Shown here: positions 23,512 to 32,592 of the stretch, one piece after another
Layout: each line of letters starts with the position of its first letter
Numbering within the stretch: position 1 is the stretch's first letter
Source of the DNA: Renibacterium sp043789415
GTDB taxonomy: Bacteria > Actinomycetota > Actinomycetes > Actinomycetales > Micrococcaceae
DNA length: 64,000 bases
Reading direction: 5' to 3'
NCBI RefSeq assembly: GCF_043789415.1
Contig: NZ_JBDLLW010000001.1
Coordinates: 1,240,001-1,304,000 of the forward strand
Made by a program: the position numbers and the translations under genes
The notes under the pieces: generated by a model
What the model was told of the DNA's origin: nothing
Databases searched by the model: none
Seen by the model: the letters and a program-made list of their open reading frames with translations, nothing else

Positions 23512-25226
23512 CTCCCGGCTCTGACATCCCCGGCTCTGAGCGCTGCCGAAACAGCGGTTTTCACCCGGTCATGTAGGCCTCGTAAAGCGGAGCGCTCGGT
23601 ACGGATTTCCAGTATCGAGCGGCCGTGGATCGGGGCCTGCAGGCTTTCGGTGAGTTCCGCCGTCGTGCTGATCAGCCGGTGTTCCAGGCCATAGCCGGCC
23701 GCGAGGCTCTCCAGCTTCACTCGGTGGGAGGTGCCGAAAAAACGTTCGACGGCGTCCGCGTAATCTTTCTGCTCCCCCAGCACACCGTGCTCCAGGAGGT
23801 TGAAGATCCCGCCTCCCGCATCGTTGAGCACGATCATCTGCACTTCTGGGATTCGTTCGCCGTCGGGCAACAGCAAGCCCCCCGCATCGTGCAGGAAGGT
23901 CAGATCCCCGAGCAGCAGCCGGGTGGGCCGAGGAGCGGCCAAGGCGACCCCGCTCGCGGTGGAGATCGTGCCATCGATCCCGGCCAGCCCGCGATTGGCG
24001 AAGACGCGCGGGCTCAGCACTCCCGGGGTGCCCGCCAGGTCAAGATCGCGAATCGGGTTGGAAGAGCCCACCACCAATTGCTCGACCGGTTGCCGCCAAA
24101 CCTCTCGGGCCAGCCGCAGGCCGCAAAGTTCGGTGCCCAGGGTGCTCTCCAGTGCGGTTTCAGCCAGCGCCGCCGCGTGCTGCCAGGATTCCAGCCAGCC
24201 TTCAGCTCCCGTCCCGGCGAATTCGCTGAGCGCAGCTGCATTCCGGATCAGTGATTCGCTGCGCCGTCCCTCTTCGAACCAGGGCACCGGGCGCGGCAGA
24301 TAGAGTGCTCGGGGCAGTTCGGTGCGATTCATCAGAGCGGCCACCGGACGGGAGAGCGTTGGCCTGCCGAAGGTCACTAGGCGTTCAACTTGCTCAGAGA
24401 ATTCGGCGAGCAGCAGACGATACGGGCCGATCGCATTGGCGCCGAACCGTGCATTCGAAGAGGGCTCGGCGAGCAGAGGCAGCTGATGCAGCCGGGCGAA
24501 TTCCTCGGCCTCCGCCCCGGCATCGTGCCCGGCGAGCACCACGGTCCTCCGGGCCCGCTCACTGAGCGATCTGGTCAAGCCGAGTCGTGAATACGGCTGA
24601 GGCACTTCGCTGCTCGGGCTCGTGATCGGCCGCCGCGCCCGGGGCTGGAAATCACTGCCGTCGAGGCTCGGCGTCAGCGGCTCACGAAAGGCCAGATTGA
24701 GCTGCACCGGTCCGGGCGGGATATCGGCCAATAAGCCCTGGGCGGCGTCCAGGGCGGTCCGGACGGCGGCCTGCGGATCGGTTCCCGCTGCAATATCCAC
24801 CGCGAAGCGAACGTGGGTTCCGAAAAGGTCGAGCTGATCGGTGGTCTGGTTGGCGCCGGTGCCCCGCAATTCCTCCGGCCGGTCTGCGGAGAGCACGATC
24901 AGCGGCACCCCGGCGTGATTGGCCTCCATTACTGCGGGCAGCAGATTTCCCACAGCGGTCCCGGAGGTGGTGACCACCGCGGCGGGGCGGCCCGAGCCCA
25001 GGGCGAGCCCGAGGGCGGTAAACCCTGCGGCGCGTTCGTCAATGCGTACCAGGGTCTCCAACTGCGGCTGAGCTTCCGCCAGCGCGTAGGCCAGGGGAGC
25101 GCTGCGTGAGCCTGGAGCCAGCACCAGCTGGCGGACTCCGCCCTCGAGCAAAGTCGCCACAACCCTCCGGGCAGCATCCAGGGCAAGCCAGTCCGGGGAA
25201 TGCCTGGACGGTTCTGCGAAACTCAC
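23508..25226 (-). CDS. menD: SEPHCHC synthase (ThDP-dependent)
   Basis: 572 residues. Joins isochorismate and 2-oxoglutarate with loss of CO2, the second step of menaquinone synthesis. An N-terminal ThDP domain (LVLAPGSRSAPLAYAL, DERAAGFTALGLA, TTSGTAVGNLLPAV, SADRPEELRGTGANQT) and a C-terminal domain (LLGDLTFLHDAGGLL, IVLNDAGGGIFNLL) are intact. The GTG at 25226 follows TAGACT by exactly 6 nt, so the gene has its own leaderless promoter although menC lies just upstream on the same strand. Confidence 0.94.
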   Translation of the reverse strand: MSFAEPSRHSPDWLALDAARRVVATLLEGGVRQLVLAPGSRSAPLAYALAEAQPQLETLVRIDERAAGFTALGLALGSGRPAAVVTTSGTAVGNLLPAVMEANHAGVPLIVLSADRPEELRGTGANQTTDQLDLFGTHVRFAVDIAAGTDPQAAVRTALDAAQGLLADIPPGPVQLNLAFREPLTPSLDGSDFQPRARRPITSPSSEVPQPYSRLGLTRSLSERARRTVVLAGHDAGAEAEEFARLHQLPLLAEPSSNARFGANAIGPYRLLLAEFSEQVERLVTFGRPTLSRPVAALMNRTELPRALYLPRPVPWFEEGRRSESLIRNAAALSEFAGTGAEGWLESWQHAAALAETALESTLGTELCGLRLAREVWRQPVEQLVVGSSNPIRDLDLAGTPGVLSPRVFANRGLAGIDGTISTASGVALAAPRPTRLLLGDLTFLHDAGGLLLPDGERIPEVQMIVLNDAGGGIFNLLEHGVLGEQKDYADAVERFFGTSHRVKLESLAAGYGLEHRLISTTAELTESLQAPIHGRSILEIRTERSALRGLHDRVKTAVSAALRAGDVRAGS

Positions 25227-25232
25227 CTGCTC

Positions 25233-25238
25233 AGTCTA
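25233..25238 (-). promoter_or_regulatory. -10 hexamer of leaderless menD
   Basis: TAGACT on the minus strand, 6 nt before GTG 25226, in the 38-bp gap after menC. Confidence 0.55.
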
Positions 25239-25264
25239 AGTGGTATGAGCTGAGCGGTGCGGCC

Positions 25265-26272
25265 TCAGTTGCCTGACCGAGGTGCTTCCGCCTGGAGCAG
25301 AGCATGCACGCGGCGCAGGCGTTCCAGCCACCACTCCTCACGTTCTCGGGCAACCCGGTAGCGTTGCAGCAGCTCCGGATCCGGGACCGCTTCGCGCAGC
25401 CCGATCCTGCCATTGCGAGGAGTCAGCGGCTCATCGCAGACGTCGGCGGCTAGCAGGGCCACGGTTCCCAGCCCGCAGGCGAAGGGCAGTTCGGGCAGCG
25501 CCGCGGCCAGTGCCAGTCCGGCTCGAATCCCCACCGAGGTATCCAAGGCGGAACTCACCACGACGGGAAGGCCCGCCTGGGAGACAATGTCGAGCGCTGC
25601 CTTCACCCCGCCCAGCGGAGCCACCTTGATCACCAGCAGATCAGCCGCTCCCTGCCGGGCCACGGCCAGGGGGTCGGTCTCCTTGCGGACGCTTTCATCG
25701 GCGGCGATCCGCAGCTCTATTCGGGCCGAGCTGAGTGCCTCCCGGAGCCGGGCCAGGCCCGGAATCCCGGCAACCGGCTGCTCGGCGTATTCCAGGTCGA
25801 AGTCCACGAGTCTGCGCAGGGCTTCAAGCGCCTCTGAGTGGCTCCACCCAGCGTTCGCATCGATCCGCACTGCGGCTCGAGGCAGTAACCTGCGCACCTC
25901 GGCGACCCGGTTCAGATCCTCCTCGAGCTGCTGCCCGGGCTCCGCGACCTTGATTTTCACCGCCGACACTTCGCCGAAGGCCTCCAGCACTGAGCCGACC
26001 TGAGCGGCAGCGACCGCGGGCACCGTGGCGTTCACCGGAATGCTGGAGCGTAGCGCGGGCGGAAATCCGGACCAGCCTGCTTCGAGAGCGGCCCGCAGCC
26101 ATCGGGCGGCCTCGACGTCGTCATATTCAGCAAAAGGCCCGAATTCTGCCCAAGCAGCTGGCCCTCGCAGGAGCAGCGTCTCCCGGCTCGTGATGCCACG
26201 AAACCGGTTCCGCATCGGCAACGCTACAACGCGCGCGCCGTCTAAGAGTTCTTCAATATCTGGCATCAGCAC
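25265..26272 (-). CDS. menC: o-succinylbenzoate synthase
   Basis: 335 residues of the enolase superfamily; dehydrates SHCHC to o-succinylbenzoate. Catalytic Lys in VKIKV, metal ligands in RIDANAGW, YAEQPV and AADES, and a second Lys in VIKVAPLGG are all present. The GTG at 26272 lies 6 nt after TAGGCT; an ATG two codons later is the alternative. It is encoded upstream of menD. The later genes menB, menE and menA are not in this window. Confidence 0.92.
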   Translation of the reverse strand: MLMPDIEELLDGARVVALPMRNRFRGITSRETLLLRGPAAWAEFGPFAEYDDVEAARWLRAALEAGWSGFPPALRSSIPVNATVPAVAAAQVGSVLEAFGEVSAVKIKVAEPGQQLEEDLNRVAEVRRLLPRAAVRIDANAGWSHSEALEALRRLVDFDLEYAEQPVAGIPGLARLREALSSARIELRIAADESVRKETDPLAVARQGAADLLVIKVAPLGGVKAALDIVSQAGLPVVVSSALDTSVGIRAGLALAAALPELPFACGLGTVALLAADVCDEPLTPRNGRIGLREAVPDPELLQRYRVAREREEWWLERLRRVHALLQAEAPRSGN

Positions 26273-26278
26273 TCTTCG

Positions 26279-26284
26279 AGCCTA
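26279..26284 (-). promoter_or_regulatory. -10 hexamer of leaderless menC
   Basis: TAGGCT on the minus strand, exactly 6 nt before GTG 26272. Confidence 0.55.
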
Positions 26285-26351
26285 CCGGTGCAGCCGAACG
26301 AGAGATATGCTTCATGCGCGACACAGACCTCAAGAACCAACAGGGAACACA

Positions 26352-26960
26352 GTGACACAGCGGACAGTTCAAGATCGGGCTAAAGCCAAATACCTGCGCA
26401 TCCTCGATGCCGCCCTCGTGATACTGCGAGCCGAGGGTCCTTCGGGGATCACTCTGCGAGCCGTGGCTCAGAAGGCTGAGGTCCCGGCGTCGAGTGTCTC
26501 GTATTACTTCCCCAATCTGGTGGAACTGATTCAAGGCGCATTCGCGCACTATCTGCGGGCTCTGGCGCCGGCGATGAGCCAAGCAGTGCGGAAGCAACTC
26601 GCTGAATCCACTGATCTGCGACGGGTTGCCGGCCCGCTCGCCGAGCAGGTCACTTCCCGGGACGGTGCCGCGCTCTTGCCGCTCCTGGAGACCTACCTCG
26701 TGGTGGCCCGGGATCCAGAACTTTACCCCGAAGCCAGGCGGTTGCTAGATCAGCTGCCGCAAGCGGTGCAAGCCTTCCTGGAGTCGCTGGGGATCGCGAA
26801 GAGCAAAGAACTCGCTGATTCGGTGATCGGTTTGATCGAAGGCTACGCCTTACGCCGGGTGCTGGCTCAAGGGGCTGCCGGCTCGGACAACGATTCCCTC
26901 CGGCTGGCGTTTGAGCATTTATTCGAGGGATTCCTTGCCATGGAGGGCAAGACGGGATAA
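26352..26960 (+). CDS. TetR family transcriptional regulator
   Basis: 202 residues. The helix-turn-helix lies at about 15-60 (ILDAALVILRAEGPSGITLRAVAQKAEVPASSVSYYFPNLVEL), followed by a helical ligand-binding domain. The GTG at 26352 has AGGGAA a few bases upstream; the open frame further upstream overlaps menC and is not supported. It might control itself, the PAP2 gene downstream or an efflux gene such as the MFS at 27891; no operator was identified. Confidence 0.85.
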   Translation: MTQRTVQDRAKAKYLRILDAALVILRAEGPSGITLRAVAQKAEVPASSVSYYFPNLVELIQGAFAHYLRALAPAMSQAVRKQLAESTDLRRVAGPLAEQVTSRDGAALLPLLETYLVVARDPELYPEARRLLDQLPQAVQAFLESLGIAKSKELADSVIGLIEGYALRRVLAQGAAGSDNDSLRLAFEHLFEGFLAMEGKTG

Positions 26961-27010
26961 TGCCTGGACCGAACCAGCTCTGATCACAGCTCCGGCTCAA
27001 GCCGAGCAAG

Positions 27011-27016
27011 TAGTCT
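27011..27016 (+). promoter_or_regulatory. -10 hexamer of leaderless PAP2 gene
   Basis: TAGTCT, exactly 6 nt before ATG 27023. Confidence 0.55.
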
Positions 27017-27022
27017 GGATTG

Positions 27023-27904
27023 ATGGATTCACGGACCGGAGCCCGAAGAGCCGTACGCCCGGGCCTGTTTCTACTGGCCACCGCCTTCTCGGTGCTGGGG
27101 CTGATCAGCACCTATCTCTACTTCGTGCACACCACTACCGGGCAGTTCATCGACGAATCAGCCCTCGTGGAAGCAGCTGTTCCGCGGCAGAAGATCGGCA
27201 CACAGGTGTCCTACTTCCTGGATCTGCTCCCCATCATCTCGCTGGTCACCGGCGTTGTCGTAGTACTCTTTGTCACCATCTGGCGTCGGCGCTGGCTTGC
27301 TTCGGCGATCGCCATCCTGGCGATGGGCGCTGCCAATGCGAGCACTCAGCTCTTCAAAACCATGCTGCCGGAACGGCCCGATCAGGGTATTGCCACCCTC
27401 AACTTCAATTCCTTGCCCTCTGGTCACAGCACCCTGGCGGCAAGCGCAGCGGTCGGGGTCTTCCTGGTGGTCAGCCCGCGCTGGCGGCCCTTCGCGGCTT
27501 TTATCGGCGCCAGTTTCGCGATCCTCTCTGGCACTTCGACCCTGATCAATCAATGGCATCGCCCAGCCGATGTGCTCGCCGCTTATCTGATGGTGGCTGC
27601 GTGGGCCTGCCTCGCCGGCTGGCTCATTATGCGCTGGGGCGGCTCCTGGAATATCTGGCAGGGTTATTCGGCTCATTGGGCGTCGAGCAGGCTGTGGCCG
27701 CTGCTCTCGGCGCTCTTCGGGGTTGCCGCAGCCGTGGTCAGCTGCGTTCTACTGAGCAGGCTGAACAGCCCGGGAGCACAGAGCAGCACAGATTATTTCT
27801 TCTCCGGCGTCGCCCTGATCGTGATAGCCGGCTATCTGCTGACCGTGGCTGGCACGCTGCTGTTCAGCTTCGAGGCACGACGTCGCCCGCTCATTGTGGA
27901 CTAG
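27023..27904 (+). CDS. PAP2 family membrane phosphatase
   Basis: 293 residues with about seven membrane helices. The three PAP2 motifs are KTMLPERP, PSGHS and a final one in LINQWHRPADV, giving the acid-phosphatase active site on the outer face. Such proteins dephosphorylate phosphatidic acid or undecaprenyl diphosphate. The ATG at 27023 is preferred because TAGTCT precedes it by 6 nt. The 3' end overlaps the convergent MFS gene by 14 bp. Confidence 0.9.
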   Translation: MDSRTGARRAVRPGLFLLATAFSVLGLISTYLYFVHTTTGQFIDESALVEAAVPRQKIGTQVSYFLDLLPIISLVTGVVVVLFVTIWRRRWLASAIAILAMGAANASTQLFKTMLPERPDQGIATLNFNSLPSGHSTLAASAAVGVFLVVSPRWRPFAAFIGASFAILSGTSTLINQWHRPADVLAAYLMVAAWACLAGWLIMRWGGSWNIWQGYSAHWASSRLWPLLSALFGVAAAVVSCVLLSRLNSPGAQSSTDYFFSGVALIVIAGYLLTVAGTLLFSFEARRRPLIVD

Positions 27905-29087
27905 CCGCCCTCGGCGAGCGCGGAATCCAGTACCAGAGCATGGCTGCCGCAGCCAGGCCGATGACGCCGGTAGCGGCTACTCCGATACCCAGTGAAGCCA
28001 CCGCGGTGATCCCCGAGAGCAAAGCGGGTCCGGAGAAGGAGCCGAGGTCGGCGAGAAACCGCCAGATTCCCAGGAATTGGGCTCGGCGTCGTGCCGGAGA
28101 ATAGTCGGCCCCGAGCGTCATCACCACTCCCGAGCCGATGCCGTTGCCGAATCCGATCAACAGGGCGACCAGCAAGAGCGTGACCGCACCGGCGGTGAGT
28201 GGCATGAGCAGCAGCGAAATGCTCATGATCAGCATTGAAGGAACGGCCACCCAAGCCCGACCGCGCCGGTCCATCACCTTGCCTGCTGGGTAGAAGACCA
28301 GCATATCGATGGCACCGGAAAGACCGTAGATCAGCGAGGTGGTGCTCGGGCTGAGCCCCAGGCCTTCGGCCCAGAGCGGCAGTACGGCCTGCCGGGAGGC
28401 ACGCACTGCACCTACCAGCAGTACGCCGATGCCGATGGTCAGGAAGATCTTACGGTGGTCCATCAGGATGCTGCGCAGCGTGGGGGCCGCCAGCTCCTCT
28501 TCCCCGCTGGATTCGTGCACCAGATCAGGCATGCTGAGGGCGATCAGCCCGGCGATGATCACGGCCACGACGCCGACCCAATAGGCGCCCGCGAGGTGGA
28601 AGAAGTTGATCGCCAGAGCTCCGATAAAGGGGCCGATGAAAACACCGATGCGCATCACCCCGCCCAGTGTGGAAAGCGCTCTGGCCCGGAATTCCAGCGG
28701 AACAGCCTCGGTGAGGTACTTCTGCCGGGCCAGGTTGAAGACCGCCGAGGCCGCGCCGATCATCAGCACCCCGAGGCCGTAGAACCAGAGGTTCGGTGCC
28801 AGCAAGCAGAGCAGCATGGCCAGCATGCTGAGCCCCGCGGCACCGACGATCGCCCAGCGTTCACCGTATTTATCGGTCAGGATAGAGGCCGGGATATTGC
28901 TCAGCAGAGAGCCGACGCCGATCAGGGTCACCATGAGTGCGGCTACCGCCACGGAGGCTCCGAGGTCACGGGCACTGAGCACGATGACCGGAAGGATCGC
29001 TCCCTCGCCGATGCCGAACAGGATGGAGGGGCCGAAAGCTGGAATGGCTATCTTCTTGAAGCTGAACGCAGCACCGTCTTGACTCAC
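27891..29087 (-). CDS. MFS transporter
   Basis: 398 residues with 12 predicted membrane helices. The motif LTDKYGERW between helices 2 and 3 and KVMDRRGRAW in the second half are the MFS loop 2-3 and 8-9 signatures. Probably a drug or metabolite efflux pump; the substrate is unknown. The GTG at 29087 is chosen over a TTG at 29108 because TAGGCT lies 7 nt before it. Confidence 0.88.
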   Translation of the reverse strand: MSQDGAAFSFKKIAIPAFGPSILFGIGEGAILPVIVLSARDLGASVAVAALMVTLIGVGSLLSNIPASILTDKYGERWAIVGAAGLSMLAMLLCLLAPNLWFYGLGVLMIGAASAVFNLARQKYLTEAVPLEFRARALSTLGGVMRIGVFIGPFIGALAINFFHLAGAYWVGVVAVIIAGLIALSMPDLVHESSGEEELAAPTLRSILMDHRKIFLTIGIGVLLVGAVRASRQAVLPLWAEGLGLSPSTTSLIYGLSGAIDMLVFYPAGKVMDRRGRAWVAVPSMLIMSISLLLMPLTAGAVTLLLVALLIGFGNGIGSGVVMTLGADYSPARRRAQFLGIWRFLADLGSFSGPALLSGITAVASLGIGVAATGVIGLAAAAMLWYWIPRSPRAASPQ

Positions 29088-29094
29088 TCTTGCC

Positions 29095-29100
29095 AGCCTA
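29095..29100 (-). promoter_or_regulatory. -10 hexamer of leaderless MFS gene
   Basis: TAGGCT on the minus strand, 7 nt before GTG 29087. Confidence 0.5.
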
Positions 29101-29245
29101 CCGCGCAACTTCGCTCACGCACGTTCGTCTCCGCCTCCGTTCAAGGCCGAGCCCTCGCATCGGAGCTTTCACACGCGTTAGCCCGACGGCCTCGGGACAG
29201 CTCACCGTCGATGCGGTGGGCTATCGCGACGTCGTCGGGCTATCC

Positions 29246-30064
29246 TCAGACATGCTGAGTGGTCTGCTTCAGCCGGGCGATGAACCAGCGGGACTGCTCC
29301 GGCCCGTAGGGCAGAATTGGAATCGACTTGGTGGCATCGTTCGGGGTCTCCCGCATCGCCTCCTGAGCCATCCTGACAGCCGTGGACATGGTGGTCGCCA
29401 TGGTCTTGACGAATTCATCGTTGACCGGGCGTCCATGCCCCGGGGCGAGGAACTCATAACGGTGGCGCAGCGCGGAAAGCTGACGAAGAGTATCCGCCCA
29501 GTCCACCGGGTAGGAATCTTCAAAGGAGGGGTGTGCCCCCTCTTCAACCAGGTCTCCGGTGAACACCGTCGAGGGAGTCCCAACCAGCAGATCGCCGTCG
29601 GTATGACCACGGCCCAAATAGAACAAGGTCACCGAGAGGCCACCCAGGTCGACGAGCACCGGTTGATCCCCGACCAGAGCGCTCGGTACCAGGATCTCGG
29701 TGTGCTCACCTTCCGCGGCCGCCATTTCGGGCTCAAATTCGGGGTTCAGTAAGCGGCGTTGGGCCTCGCCGCTTTCTTCGATGGTCTTCGCGGCGTTCTG
29801 ATGTGCCCAGAACTCGGTCGCTCCGTCAGCGGCAAAGACCGCATTGCCGAAAAAGTGATCGTAGTGCGCGTGCGTAGTGACCACCACGAGTGGCAACGTG
29901 GTGAGCTCACGAACCGCTTGCAGGATCTGAGCACCCTGACGTGGCCCGCTCCCGGTATCGATCACCATCGCCCGCTCGGTTCCCACCACCAATCCGGTGT
30001 TGAGCAGCGCGCCGGGGGTGGATAAGAGATAGTTGTCGGGACCCAATTCCCGCCATGAAGCCAT
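29246..30064 (-). CDS. MBL fold metallo-hydrolase
   Basis: 272 residues. Zinc ligands are visible in THAHYDHFFG (HxHxDH), in GRGHTDGD and in APGHGRP, with TGD giving the bridging Asp. The family includes lactamases, glyoxalase II-like thioesterases and lactonases; no closer assignment is possible. No signal peptide, so cytosolic. It stands alone, with AAAGG about 10 nt before the ATG. Confidence 0.88.
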   Translation of the reverse strand: MASWRELGPDNYLLSTPGALLNTGLVVGTERAMVIDTGSGPRQGAQILQAVRELTTLPLVVVTTHAHYDHFFGNAVFAADGATEFWAHQNAAKTIEESGEAQRRLLNPEFEPEMAAAEGEHTEILVPSALVGDQPVLVDLGGLSVTLFYLGRGHTDGDLLVGTPSTVFTGDLVEEGAHPSFEDSYPVDWADTLRQLSALRHRYEFLAPGHGRPVNDEFVKTMATTMSTAVRMAQEAMRETPNDATKSIPILPYGPEQSRWFIARLKQTTQHV

Positions 30065-30136
30065 TCAGCTACGACCTTTCGATGCTATTTCAGCACTATT
30101 CTGCCGCATCGAGCCGCCGATTGGCGGAAGGCCTGC

Positions 30137-31555
30137 TCAGAGGTCGGCGAGCAAATGTCCTGGATTCTCGATCGCATCGGCGACATAGCGCAGGAAACCG
30201 CCCGCGGTACCACCATCGCAGACCCGATGGTCGAAGACCAACGTCAGCTCGGTGAGCTTGCGGACCGCTAGTTCGCCGTCGACGACCCAGGGCTTGTCAA
30301 TGATCCTGCCGACTCCCAGCATCGCGGCCTCAGGATAGTTGATGATCGCCGCAGAGCCGTCGACACCGAACACCCCGTAATTGTTCAGGGTGAAGGTCCC
30401 GCTGCTCAGCTCGGCAGGACTGGCTTTGCCCTCCCGGGCGAGCGCGGTGAGCCGCTTGATCTCGGCGTCCAGCTGCCGTGCACTCAACCGATCCGCTTGA
30501 CGAATGGCGGGAACCAGCAGACCACGCTCGGTCTGCGCGGCGAAGCCCAGGTTGACGCCGTCCACCGTGAGCAGTTCTTCCGCACCGGCCTCGCCCGGCA
30601 CGATCCGGCTGTTCAGCTCGGGGAAGCGCGCCAAGCCGGCCAGCACGAAGCGAGCGATAAAAGCGAGCAGACTCGGCGTGCCCTCCGGGTCGTGCTGTTT
30701 GAGTGCAGCCCTCAATTCCAGCAAAGCGGTGGCATCCACATCGACCCAGACGGTCGCCTCGGGGATCTCCTGTCGGCTTCGGCTCATCGCCTTCGCGATG
30801 CTGCGCCGTACCCCGGTCAGTGGAAGGCGTGAAGTAATCGGCAGCCCGGAGCGGCTGTCTGCTTCGCCCTGCTGATCAGCGGAGACCTGCGCTGCGGATC
30901 CCTTCGTGACAGGGAGCGCTCCAGCACCGGTCGCCGTCGTCCGCTGAAGCTCAGTCTCATGCCGCGCTTGGCCGAAGCTCAGCACATCGGCTCGCAGGAT
31001 GAGTCCTCCCGGCCCGGAGCCCGGAACTTCGCGGAGCTTCACGCCGAGCTCTCGCGCCAGTTTTCGCACCAAGGGGGAAATCACCAGGGGCGGCGCGGCC
31101 GGATTCTGCACTGCGTTCTCAGGAGAGCTGGCTGTTGGGCGGGAAGACGCGCCGCCCTTGCGCGGACGGCTGCGACCGATCGTGCCATGGCCCGATGTGC
31201 CATAGCCGATCAGCACATTACCGCTACCCGCCCGCTCTTCCTCGCGGTACTTCTGATGATGTTCCCCAGCCGATGTGGTATCAGGAACCACCTCGCTCAC
31301 CGTGAGAAAAGGCCTGCCAACATCCATCAGCTGGCCCGCTTCACCGTGCAGCCGCGCTACCACTCCGGCGAACGGCGTCGGCACCTCAACCAGGGACTTC
31401 GCGGTTTCCACTTCAGCCACTACCTGGTCGACGACGACCACTTCGCCCTCTGCGACGAGCCAGCGCACCAGCTCGGCCTCGGTGAGCCCTTCCCCCAGGT
31501 CTGGAAGCAGGAAAACCCTGGCGTGCTGGAGCTCTTTTTGCTGAGCCTCGGTCAT
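30137..31555 (-). CDS. 2-oxoacid dehydrogenase E2 (dihydrolipoamide acyltransferase), branched-chain type
   Basis: 472 residues. One N-terminal lipoyl domain with the modified Lys53 in ETAKS, a peripheral subunit-binding domain (VISPLVRKLARELGVKLREVPGSGPGGLILRADV) and a C-terminal acyltransferase core with His443 and Asp447 in DHRVCDGG. Only one lipoyl domain, as in branched-chain 2-oxoacid complexes. The ATG overlaps the E1-beta stop (TGATG) and has GGAGG upstream. It works with the two E1 genes before it; no E3 gene follows. Confidence 0.92.
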   Translation of the reverse strand: MTEAQQKELQHARVFLLPDLGEGLTEAELVRWLVAEGEVVVVDQVVAEVETAKSLVEVPTPFAGVVARLHGEAGQLMDVGRPFLTVSEVVPDTTSAGEHHQKYREEERAGSGNVLIGYGTSGHGTIGRSRPRKGGASSRPTASSPENAVQNPAAPPLVISPLVRKLARELGVKLREVPGSGPGGLILRADVLSFGQARHETELQRTTATGAGALPVTKGSAAQVSADQQGEADSRSGLPITSRLPLTGVRRSIAKAMSRSRQEIPEATVWVDVDATALLELRAALKQHDPEGTPSLLAFIARFVLAGLARFPELNSRIVPGEAGAEELLTVDGVNLGFAAQTERGLLVPAIRQADRLSARQLDAEIKRLTALAREGKASPAELSSGTFTLNNYGVFGVDGSAAIINYPEAAMLGVGRIIDKPWVVDGELAVRKLTELTLVFDHRVCDGGTAGGFLRYVADAIENPGHLLADL

Positions 31556-32592
31556 CAGGAGTCCTCCCACTGCAACTCGTCCACCACATCCAGAATCCGG
31601 TCAACGCTCGGCAATTGATACTGCTCGAGCTTGGGCGCTGGGAAAGGGATGTCGAAGCCGGTGACCCGGCGCACCGGAGCCGCCAGGGAGTGGAAACAAC
31701 GTTCCTGCACCCGAGCCACGATCTCGGATGCCACCGAGGCGAATCCCGGTGCTTCCGCGATCACCACCGCACGGCCGGTAGAGCGTACCGCGGCGCAGAC
31801 CGTCTCATCGTCGAAGGGCACCAGGGAACGGATATCCACAACCTGCAGTGACCGGCCCTCGCTGGCAGCAATTTCTGCGGCGGCCAGAGCGGTGGAGACC
31901 GAGGGGCCATAGCTGATCAGCGTTGCGTCGGTCCCCTCCCGGGCGATCACCGCTTTACCGATGCTGGAGGCCGAGCGTGAAGCGGCGAGCGCTCGCAGAT
32001 CAACAGATTCCTTGGCGAAATAGAGTTTTTTCGGTTCCAGGAAGACCACTGGGTCGGGTGACTCGATCGCATCGCGCAGCATGGTGTAGGCATCGGCCAC
32101 GGTAGAAGGAGCCAGCACCGTCAGCCCAGGGGTATGCGCGTAGTAGGCCTCCGAGGAATCGCAGTGATGTTCCACTCCTCCGATTCCCCCCGCATAGGGA
32201 ATCCGGATGACCATCGGTAGCCGCACCGCACCGCGCGTGCGGTTGGCCATTTTGGCCACGTGGGACACCACCTGCTCGAAAGCCGGGTAGGCAAAGGCAT
32301 CGAATTGCATTTCGACGACGGGGCGCATGCCATTCATCGCCATCCCCACCGCCGCCCCCATGATCCCGGACTCAGCAAGCGGGGTATCGAAACAGCGGTC
32401 CTCTCCGAAGCGCGCGGTCAACCCATCAGTGATCCGGAAGACCCCGCCCAGAGTGCCCACGTCCTCGCCGAAGATCAGCACGCTGGGATCGTCCTGCATG
32501 GCATCCACCAGGGCCTGATTGAGTGCCCTGGCGAATGTCACCGGAGCACTCCCCCGGGCCGTTGTTTCAGTGCGCTCATCAACCGCGGTCAT
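31555..32592 (-). CDS. 2-oxoacid dehydrogenase E1 subunit beta
   Basis: 345 residues; transketolase-like pyrimidine-binding and C-terminal domains of a heterotetrameric ThDP decarboxylase (FGEDVGTLGGVFR, DTPLAESGIMGAAVGMAMNG, EMQFDAFAYPAFEQ, PYAGGIGGVEHHCDS). Together with E1-alpha it decarboxylates branched-chain 2-oxoacids and acylates the E2 lipoyl group. It overlaps both neighbouring genes, so the complex is made stoichiometrically. Confidence 0.93.
   Translation of the reverse strand: MTAVDERTETTARGSAPVTFARALNQALVDAMQDDPSVLIFGEDVGTLGGVFRITDGLTARFGEDRCFDTPLAESGIMGAAVGMAMNGMRPVVEMQFDAFAYPAFEQVVSHVAKMANRTRGAVRLPMVIRIPYAGGIGGVEHHCDSSEAYYAHTPGLTVLAPSTVADAYTMLRDAIESPDPVVFLEPKKLYFAKESVDLRALAASRSASSIGKAVIAREGTDATLISYGPSVSTALAAAEIAASEGRSLQVVDIRSLVPFDDETVCAAVRSTGRAVVIAEAPGFASVASEIVARVQERCFHSLAAPVRRVTGFDIPFPAPKLEQYQLPSVDRILDVVDELQWEDS

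Noticed and set aside
26025..26351. Long upstream extension of the TetR frame
   Set aside because: It overlaps menC and its promoter, and the DNA-binding domain begins only after GTG 26352.
29088..29245. Gap between the MFS and MBL genes as a possible hidden gene
   Set aside because: Frames there have no ribosome site or recognisable product; it looks like plain intergenic DNA.
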